A program made the translations under genes and the position numbers. From Acidimicrobiia bacterium (GTDB lineage: Bacteria; Actinomycetota; Acidimicrobiia; Spongiisociales; UBA5794): DNA of 18,641 nt. The notes beneath the pieces are model-generated. The model was given only the letters and a program-made list of their open reading frames with translations. It made no database searches and was not told where the DNA came from. Positions 13,999 to 18,641 of the stretch are shown here, in pieces; position 1 is the first letter of the stretch; every line of letters begins with the position of its first letter. The stretch spans positions 1 to 18,641 of the forward strand of contig JAUVNV010000014.1 of assembly GCA_030599515.1 (NCBI GenBank). The letters run 5' to 3'.

Positions 13999-15086
13999 AG
14001 CGCGAGGACGCCCTGCACCTCGCGGATAAGACGCATCCTCATCGTCGTGACGTCGGAGGTGCCGTCGAGAAGTCGGTCGGTTTCCGTGAGCATGTCCGAG
14101 AGCGAGACGATGGACACGTGCGGATCCTGCGTCCTGGTTCCGATGTTCGCCTGCCACCCGGCCATCACGTCGGAGGATCCCGCGCTGAGAGCATCGAGAG
14201 CTGCCAATGCCAAACGACCGGCCATCATCCGGTCGTGGTACGTCGGGTGGCCTCCCCGGATGAGATGTCCGAGCACGATGCCGCGAACCGACACGTTCTC
14301 GAGATCCTCGACCCGACCCTGGAGCTGTTCGGCAAGCAGGAGTGTGGGCGTTGGCACACCTTCAGCCTTGATGATCAGAACGCGGCGCTTGCTGCGGTCG
14401 GTGGAGAAACTGCGCCTCAGCAGGTCTTCGAGCTGGTCGAGTGTCTCCGCTGCGTCGCGGGGCTGTTCGGGGAGCAGCACAGCGTCCGCGGTCGCTGCTA
14501 CGGCCGATGCCATGGCGAGATATCCGGATCTCCGTCCCATGACCTCGAGGACGAACGCACGGTGGTGAGAACGGGCCGTGTCCGATACCCGGTCGCAGGC
14601 TTCGATGATCGTGTTGAGTGCCGTGTCGACGCCGATGGCGTCCGTGCTTCCGCCGATGTCGTTGTCGATCGAGGCCGGGATGCCGACCACGGGAACACCA
14701 CACTCGCTCGCGAGGAGGTGCGCTCCGGTCAAGGAACCGTTGCCGCCGATGACAACGAGGCCGTCGACATCCGCGTCGCTCAGGCGTGCGCACGCCCGGG
14801 CACGGCCCTCGGGCCCTCGAAACCGTGGGCACCGCGACGAGCCGAGGAAGGTGCCGCCCGTGCCCGCGAGCCAGTCGAGGCCGGCGACCGGGGCGAGACC
14901 TCCGCCGTCGAGCGCTCTGGTCAAGTCCTGGAAGACGCCATCGATGAGTCCGTCGTAGCCGCCTTCGACTCCGATGACGTGGATCCCGCGAGCGGCTGCA
15001 AGCTTGATCATGGCCCACACCGCGGCGTTCATCCCGGGAGCATCGCCACCGGAAGTGAGAACAGCGATCCTGCGCATCGAGGGCAT
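13995..15086 (-). CDS. 6-phosphofructokinase, ATP-type
   Basis: A 363-residue glycolytic kinase expected to phosphorylate fructose 6-phosphate. Motifs are TSGGDAPGMNAAV (11-23), GGNGSLTGA (114-122), PASIDNDIGGSTDAIG (137-152) with catalytic base D141, VMGRRSGYLA, and KAEGVPTP. Gly at the position after N116 and Ala before the SIDND motif fit an ATP-using rather than PPi-using enzyme (which has Asp and Lys there). The metal-binding Asp of GGDGS is replaced by Asn (N116), which is unusual. The frame is open upstream to 15179, but ATG 15084-15086 is preferred: a TACACT -10 box ends six bases before it, fitting a leaderless message, and the N-terminus then has normal length. A second ATG is three codons later. 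Confidence 0.9.
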   Translation of the reverse strand: MPSMRRIAVLTSGGDAPGMNAAVWAMIKLAAARGIHVIGVEGGYDGLIDGVFQDLTRALDGGGLAPVAGLDWLAGTGGTFLGSSRCPRFRGPEGRARACARLSDADVDGLVVIGGNGSLTGAHLLASECGVPVVGIPASIDNDIGGSTDAIGVDTALNTIIEACDRVSDTARSHHRAFVLEVMGRRSGYLAMASAVAATADAVLLPEQPRDAAETLDQLEDLLRRSFSTDRSKRRVLIIKAEGVPTPTLLLAEQLQGRVEDLENVSVRGIVLGHLIRGGHPTYHDRMMAGRLALAALDALSAGSSDVMAGWQANIGTRTQDPHVSIVSLSDMLTETDRLLDGTSDVTTMRMRLIREVQGVLAL

Positions 15087-15327
15087 GCCGGAAGTGTAAA
15101 CCTGGCCTCTCGCCGATGCCCGGACGCAGCGTACGACACGCACCGATCCCGGTCCATGGTGCAAACGGGCCATCTCCACGGCCCCGGCGTGCTCGGTGAC
15201 GACTTCGAAAGCGGTATCGTGACGGAATGCCGGTCACACGCCCCGATTCCAGGCACCAGCGCACAGGCTGGATGCGGTGCTGTGATGCGAACGGCCGAAT
15301 TCACATTCTCGAATCGAAGGAGGACCG
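15087..15327. other. intergenic region between two divergent genes
   Basis: These 241 bases separate the phosphofructokinase gene (minus) from the small unknown-function gene (plus). They hold the candidate TACACT box for the former at its left edge and the strong ribosome binding site of the latter at its right edge. I see no RNA gene, repeat or convincing small reading frame. The long frames that cross it are antisense shadows. Confidence 0.5.
15093..15098 (-). promoter_or_regulatory. candidate -10 box (leaderless) of phosphofructokinase gene
   Basis: On the minus strand TACACT ends six bases before the ATG at 15086, so transcription would start at or next to the A of the start codon. No clear -35 box is visible. 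The absence of a Shine-Dalgarno agrees with a leaderless message. Confidence 0.4.
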
Positions 15328-15735
15328 GTGAGACTCACCACGGCGATGTTGGCCGACGCGGCACAGGTTCAGGGAGGGAAGCTCTTCGTCCTCGGTGGCG
15401 GATACGACACGATCAGTGCCCGATCACTGCCGGTCGTGCACAGGAACCTAACACTCGCGATGGTCGCCGAGATCGAACCGGAGGAGCGGCACCGTGAACT
15501 CGAGATCGTGATCACTCTCGTCGACGAGGACGGTCACGGACTCGACGTCGAAGCCAGGGGGAAGCTCCGGGTCGGAGCACCCCCGAATCTTCCGCCGGGG
15601 GCAACCAGCATCGTCCCGATCGTGAGTCCATTCCACAACATTCAGTTCGCTGAAGCCAAGGGTTACGCCTTCGTCGTCTCGTTCGAAGATGAGGAGATCG
15701 CACGGGTGCGGTTCCGAGTCGTTCAGGTGTCGTAG
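15328..15735 (+). CDS. 135-residue unknown-function protein (DUF6941-like)
   Basis: The GTG start at 15328-15330 is well supported by GAAGGAGG (15316-15323) four bases upstream. The protein is soluble, about 135 residues and rich in beta strands: LTTAMLADAAQVQGGKLFVL, then GGGYDTISARSLPV, and later paired strands such as YAFVVSFEDEEIARVRFRVV. The pattern of an early A-x-x-V-x-x-GK-L-x-x-L-G-G-G segment recalls the DUF6941 family, whose function is unknown. I base that on memory of the pattern, not a search. It is three bases upstream of the phosphatidyltransferase gene and probably co-transcribed with it. No catalytic motif is seen. Confidence 0.8.
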   Translation: MRLTTAMLADAAQVQGGKLFVLGGGYDTISARSLPVVHRNLTLAMVAEIEPEERHRELEIVITLVDEDGHGLDVEARGKLRVGAPPNLPPGATSIVPIVSPFHNIQFAEAKGYAFVVSFEDEEIARVRFRVVQVS

Positions 15736-15738
15736 GCC

Positions 15739-16305
15739 ATGCAAGGAGCAGTGAACATCCCGAACGCGGTGTCGGTGCTCCGACTCTTCCTCATCCCGGT
15801 CTTCGTCTGGCTCGTTCTGAACGACCAGACCGCATGGGCCGGGGCGCTCCTCGGAATCATCGGAGCCACCGATTGGATCGACGGGTACCTCGCACGACGA
15901 CTCGATCAGGTCACCGAGGTTGGGAAGATGCTCGACCCCATCGCCGACCGCCTGGCCGTTGCAGTCGCTGTGATCCTTGGCTTGACGACCGGTGTACTCC
16001 CATGGTGGTTCGCGTGGGCGATCATCATCAGAGAGGTCGTCATCGCGTTCGGAGCGGCCTACGGATGGACGAAGGGCGTTCGAAGGCTCGACGTACGCTG
16101 GCTCGGCAAACTCGCCACGCTCCTGCTCTACATCTCTATCACGATCTTCTACGTCGCCGTCGGTCTCGACACGAAGTGGTTGTGGTGGGTAGCGCTCGCC
16201 ACCGGAGTGCCCGGCCTGGTGACCTACTACGTGGTCGCGTTCAGATATCTCGGAGACATGAGGACGGCGATATCGGCGGCCGAGGGCACCGACCCGAGGC
16301 GGTAG
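15739..16305 (+). CDS. pgsA: CDP-alcohol phosphatidyltransferase, PgsA-like
   Basis: A 188-residue integral membrane enzyme of phospholipid synthesis. By similarity it transfers a phosphatidyl group from CDP-diacylglycerol to glycerol 3-phosphate, giving phosphatidylglycerol phosphate. The family signature D-G-x2-A-R-x8-G-x3-D-x3-D is complete: D48, G49, A52, R53, G62, D66, D70. An additional D45 precedes it. About five or six hydrophobic helices surround the motif, and the start NIPNAVSVLRLFLIPVFVW is typical of PgsA. Related enzymes use inositol phosphate or other alcohols, so the acceptor is likely but not proven. It lies between the DUF6941-like gene (three-base gap) and gcvH (32-base gap). 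In Mycobacterium tuberculosis pgsA2 also lies a few genes before gcvH. Confidence 0.88.
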   Translation: MQGAVNIPNAVSVLRLFLIPVFVWLVLNDQTAWAGALLGIIGATDWIDGYLARRLDQVTEVGKMLDPIADRLAVAVAVILGLTTGVLPWWFAWAIIIREVVIAFGAAYGWTKGVRRLDVRWLGKLATLLLYISITIFYVAVGLDTKWLWWVALATGVPGLVTYYVVAFRYLGDMRTAISAAEGTDPRR

Positions 16306-16337
16306 ACTGGTGAGCCCGAACGGAGAGGAGACGACGC

Positions 16338-16721
16338 GTGCAGATCCCAGAAGACCTCCGATACACGGACAATCACGAGTGGGTCCGCTTGGAGATCGAC
16401 GGAGCCATGACGATCGGTATCAGTGACTACGCACAGGATGCGCTGGGCGACATCGTGTACGTGGATCTCCCCGACGTGGGCCGCAGCGTGGAAGCCGGCG
16501 AGAGCATCGCAGAGGTTGAGTCCACCAAGTCGGTGAACGACGTCTACGCGCCGGTTTCAGGGGTTGTGGCCACCGTCAACGAGCCGCTGATGGACGCTCC
16601 CGAACTCGTCAACTCCGATCCTTTCGGCGCCGGGTGGTTCGTGACGATCACCCCGGCAGAAGGGTCGAGCCTCGACGTCCTGATGGACGCGGTGGCGTAC
16701 ACGGCGTTCACGGAAGAGTAA
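16338..16721 (+). CDS. gcvH: glycine cleavage system H protein
   Basis: A 127-residue lipoyl carrier protein that shuttles the aminomethyl group between the P, T and L proteins of glycine cleavage. It shows the typical H-protein start (IPEDLRYTDNHEWV), GITDYAQ-like GISDYAQDALGDIVYVDLP, and ESTKSVNDVYAPVSG with the lipoylated lysine K64. Its length is normal. The start is GTG at 16338-16340 with GGAGAGGAG (16322-16330) upstream. No gcvP or gcvT lies in the window, so the other components must be elsewhere. The neighbouring garA-like and MerR genes follow the actinobacterial order. Confidence 0.96.
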   Translation: MQIPEDLRYTDNHEWVRLEIDGAMTIGISDYAQDALGDIVYVDLPDVGRSVEAGESIAEVESTKSVNDVYAPVSGVVATVNEPLMDAPELVNSDPFGAGWFVTITPAEGSSLDVLMDAVAYTAFTEE

Positions 16722-16722
16722 G

Positions 16723-16743
16723 AGCTGACAGCGAACAGCGACC
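16723..16743. repeat. short heptamer repeat (about three units)
   Basis: Directly after gcvH, AGCTGAC, AGCGAAC and AGCGACC follow one another as imperfect seven-base units; ACAGCGA occurs twice exactly at 16728-16741. The array is short, so chance is possible, but a second and clearer heptamer array lies in the same spacer. Confidence 0.4.
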
Positions 16744-16784
16744 GGCCGAGCAATGGGCTTTGAGCCTGGAGCAGGCGGGGTTGG

Positions 16785-16819
16785 AGTACTCAATACCCAG
16801 TACTCGGTACTCACTACTC
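16785..16819. repeat. heptamer tandem repeat, five units (consensus AGTACTC)
   Basis: Five consecutive seven-base units without gaps: AGTACTC, AATACCC, AGTACTC, GGTACTC, ACTACTC. The array fills part of the 144-base spacer between gcvH and the FHA gene. It is AT-richer than the surrounding DNA. Similar short heptamer repeats are known from intergenic regions of cyanobacteria and some other phyla; their function is not established. Confidence 0.75.
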
Positions 16820-16853
16820 GCACAAACCCTCAAGGAACGGTCGAGGGTTGATG

Positions 16854-16859
16854 TAGTAT
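16854..16859 (+). promoter_or_regulatory. candidate -10 box (leaderless) of the FHA gene
   Basis: TAGTAT ends six bases before the ATG at 16866, which would place the transcription start at or near the A of the start codon. No Shine-Dalgarno precedes this ATG, in agreement with a leaderless message. No good -35 box is seen. The phosphofructokinase gene shows the same geometry. Confidence 0.45.
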
Positions 16860-16865
16860 GCGTTC

Positions 16866-17279
16866 ATGACACGCCATGATGAGCAGCAGACACCGGACGT
16901 CGCGCGAGACGCGACCATCACTTTCACCCCCGTTCGGGATGCCTCGGCGAGCGGCGCATCGGGCAGTAGCGTCGCGGGCGCCTTCGGTTGGGCGCTCATC
17001 GTCGAGACGGGGCCCCAGGCCGGGCTGACCTACGTCCTCGCCGACGGCGACACGATCGCGGGACGAGGCGCGAACTGCGATATCTTCCTCGGTGACATCA
17101 CGGTGTCCCGCGAGCACGCTCTCTTCAACGTCGACGGGGACAAGCTCCGCGTCCAGGATCTCGGTTCTACGAACGGAACCTACGTCAACGGATCGTGGGC
17201 CGATGCCTACGCTCTCTCCGCAGGCGATGAAGTGATCATCGGGAAGTTCCATCTCATCGTCGCTCGCGGCAACATCTGA
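16866..17279 (+). CDS. FHA-domain protein, GarA/OdhI-like
   Basis: A 137-residue cytoplasmic protein with a 40-residue flexible N-terminus and one FHA domain. The phosphothreonine-binding residues are present: G66-R67, SREHA (S81, R82, H84) and LGSTNGTYVN (N103). In mycobacteria and corynebacteria GarA/OdhI inhibits 2-oxoglutarate dehydrogenase and is switched off when an N-terminal threonine is phosphorylated and bound by its own FHA domain. Here DATITF (15-20) aligns with the ETTSVF motif of GarA. T17 matches the PknA/PknB site and A16 replaces the PknG site. Gene order (gcvH before, MerR after, overlapping by one base) supports the assignment. The specific partner in this organism is inferred. 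Confidence 0.85.
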   Translation: MTRHDEQQTPDVARDATITFTPVRDASASGASGSSVAGAFGWALIVETGPQAGLTYVLADGDTIAGRGANCDIFLGDITVSREHALFNVDGDKLRVQDLGSTNGTYVNGSWADAYALSAGDEVIIGKFHLIVARGNI

Positions 17280-17989
17280 TGTCCACAGTGCCGTTGCGAG
17301 CCGCTCGCACGCGCAGCATCGGGGAGGTGATCAATCTCCTCAGACCCGAGTACCCGGACGTCACCGTCTCGAAGTTGCGGTTTCTCGAAAGCCAGGGTCT
17401 CGTGGAACCGAGTCGATCTGCATCGGGCTATCGCATCTTCACCGAAGAGGACGTCCGTCGCATCGAGTACGTGTTGAAGGAGCAGCGCGACCACTATCTG
17501 CCGCTGAAGGTGATCAAGTCGAAACTCACTGCTTGGGAGCACGGGGACGAGTCACCCGTCTCGCCCGAAGCGGGCCCGCCGCCCGAGGCGTACTTCGCCT
17601 CGTCGGGTGTCTCGCTGACACCGGCCGAACTGATGCGGTCCTCCGGGCTGTCGGCGCATCAACTCACGAGTCTGATCGACGCAGGCATCCTCGAACCGAT
17701 GAAACTCCCGGACGGGACCGACGTGTTCCGGGACCATGATCTCTCGATCGCCCGAGCTACGCATCGCCTGCTCAGCCACGGCCTGGAGGTGAGGCACCTG
17801 CGGTCCATCCGTCTCGCTGCCGATCGCGAGACCGACCTTCTCGGTCAGTTGGTCGCGCCGTTGCTGCGCCATCGAAACCCGGAGAACCGCCACCGAGCCG
17901 CGGAGACTCTGGCGGATTGCGCTCAAGCGGCTGCCGTGCTTCAAGAAAGCATTGCCAGGGGTAGGCTTCGGAACCTTCTCGAACGATGA
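17279..17989 (+). CDS. MerR-family transcriptional regulator, FtsR-like
   Basis: A 236-residue DNA-binding protein. The N-terminal winged helix of the MerR family runs from about residue 12 to 80: SIGEVINLL, then TVSKLRFLESQGLVEPSRS, GYRIFTEEDVRRIEYV and LPLKVIKSKL. A second helical region (LTPAELMRSSGLSAHQLTSLIDAGILEP, about 117-144) looks like another helix-turn-helix, as in Rv1828 of M. tuberculosis and FtsR of Corynebacterium, which activates ftsZ. No cysteine cluster for metal sensing is seen. The ATG overlaps the FHA gene stop by one base (TGATG), so translation is coupled. Its own stop overlaps the next gene (ATGA). Targets in this organism are unknown. Confidence 0.88.
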   Translation: MSTVPLRAARTRSIGEVINLLRPEYPDVTVSKLRFLESQGLVEPSRSASGYRIFTEEDVRRIEYVLKEQRDHYLPLKVIKSKLTAWEHGDESPVSPEAGPPPEAYFASSGVSLTPAELMRSSGLSAHQLTSLIDAGILEPMKLPDGTDVFRDHDLSIARATHRLLSHGLEVRHLRSIRLAADRETDLLGQLVAPLLRHRNPENRHRAAETLADCAQAAAVLQESIARGRLRNLLER

Positions 17990-18641
17990 TTGCCACAGCC
18001 ACCGCCGCCCTCGTTGCCGCGCTCCTCGCGCCGCTCGGATCGTTCACCACGATGCCGACAGAACCGGTCGCGCCGCCGCCCACAGTGAGTGCGTACGAGT
18101 GGGCCGTGTACGACGAAACCACCGGCGTGATGCTTGCAACGTGGAACGTCAACGAGCGACGTCCGATGGCATCGGTTACCAAGGTGATGACCGCCATGGT
18201 CGTCCTCGACGAGGTTGGCCTCGACGAGATCGTGATGGTGCCGACGATCGCAACGACGAGTGGGGGATCAAGTGCCGGACTCGTGGCGGGGGAGCGTTGG
18301 ACGGTCTACGACCTGCTGGTCGCCATGCTCGTACGGTCCGGCAACGATGCCGCCCTGACCCTGGCCTGGTACGTCGGCGATGGAAGCGTTGAAGCTTTCG
18401 TCGGGAAGATGAACGCCCGCGCCGCAGAACTGGGGATGGGCGATACCCAGTTCGCCAATCCGAACGGTCTCGACCACGCCGACCACTTCTCAACCGCCAG
18501 TGATCTGGTCACGATGACGGTCGCGTCGCTCGAGTACTCCGACATTCAGGAGATCGCCAGGATCAAGTCGATCAAGATGCCCGAGGACCCGACGGGTAAG
18601 ACGCGTCAGGTCAACAACACCAACCGTCTCCTCGGCACCTA
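17986..18641 (+). CDS. D-alanyl-D-alanine carboxypeptidase (S11 family), N-terminal part
   Basis: The frame is open from ATG 17986-17988 to the window edge and gives 218 residues; the 3' end lies outside. The protein begins with a hydrophobic segment (about 4-20) that acts as signal peptide or anchor, followed by a Pro-rich linker. The penicillin-binding fold shows SVTK (S63 nucleophile, K66) in MASVTKVMTA and SGN (118-120) in VRSGNDAALTLA; the third motif, KTG, would come further on. These fit low-molecular-weight PBPs (DacA/DacB type) that trim the peptidoglycan stem peptide outside the membrane. The start overlaps the MerR gene stop (ATGA). The coupling to a regulator gene suggests joint expression with cell-wall or division functions, but this is inferred. 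Confidence 0.92.
   Translation, partial: MIATATAALVAALLAPLGSFTTMPTEPVAPPPTVSAYEWAVYDETTGVMLATWNVNERRPMASVTKVMTAMVVLDEVGLDEIVMVPTIATTSGGSSAGLVAGERWTVYDLLVAMLVRSGNDAALTLAWYVGDGSVEAFVGKMNARAAELGMGDTQFANPNGLDHADHFSTASDLVTMTVASLEYSDIQEIARIKSIKMPEDPTGKTRQVNNTNRLLGT

Noticed and set aside
14118..15497. A 459-codon open frame on the plus strand crossing the phosphofructokinase gene and the intergenic region
   Set aside because: It is antisense to a clear phosphofructokinase, has no recognisable domain, and runs into the well-supported small gene at 15328 in another frame.
16755..16767. Terminator hairpin after gcvH (GGCT TTG AGCC)
   Set aside because: The stem has only four pairs and no T run follows.
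16785..16819. CRISPR array
   Set aside because: The units are only seven bases long with no spacers and no cas genes nearby.

Overview
The window is a chromosomal stretch of high-GC DNA (roughly 60-65% by eye) from what looks like an actinobacterium. The best evidence is the gene order pgsA-like, gcvH, garA/odhI-like FHA gene, ftsR-like MerR gene at 15739-17989, which resembles the order known from mycobacteria and other Actinobacteria. Supporting signs are a tRNA without an encoded CCA end and two genes whose -10 boxes end six bases before the ATG, as in leaderless actinobacterial transcripts. I cannot name a species; a deep-branching lineage such as Acidimicrobiia is a guess.

Left part (1-2671). 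The end of a small membrane protein is followed by a convergent Na/Pi-cotransporter-family gene. Divergent from that is a very acidic 192-residue protein with seven DxDGDG calcium-binding-type loops spaced exactly 21 residues apart. Then comes tRNA-Pro(GGG).

Glycan block (2672-6950). A minus-strand operon encodes a 578-residue glycosyltransferase, a 374-residue GT4 glycosyltransferase and a choline/ethanolamine-kinase-like phosphotransferase. A candidate promoter lies at 6527-6554. An unrecognised 100-residue protein is transcribed divergently.

Sphingoid/sugar block (6964-10045). A minus-strand pair encodes an FGGY carbohydrate kinase and, seven bases downstream, a soluble homologue of sphingosine-1-phosphate lyase.

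Envelope cassette (10206-13998). Three overlapping or nearly overlapping plus-strand genes encode a 66-residue membrane protein with a YLDPGTG motif, a two-domain protein (N-terminal part with a kinase-like catalytic loop, C-terminal SAM methyltransferase) and a five-helix membrane protein with a sulfatase/alkaline-phosphatase-fold domain. They probably act together on a surface glycan or lipid, but the chemistry is unknown. This is the best candidate for an undescribed system here.

Right part (13995-18641). A 6-phosphofructokinase gene converges on the cassette; its stop codon and the cassette's share the same CTAG. Divergent from it is a plus-strand series: a small unknown-function protein, a CDP-alcohol phosphatidyltransferase, glycine cleavage H protein, a spacer carrying heptamer repeats, a GarA/OdhI-like FHA protein, an FtsR-like MerR regulator and the start of a D-Ala-D-Ala carboxypeptidase cut by the window edge. 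No gene-free stretch exceeds 300 bases; the longest is 15087-15327. No insertion sequence, integrase, CRISPR array or prophage gene was seen.
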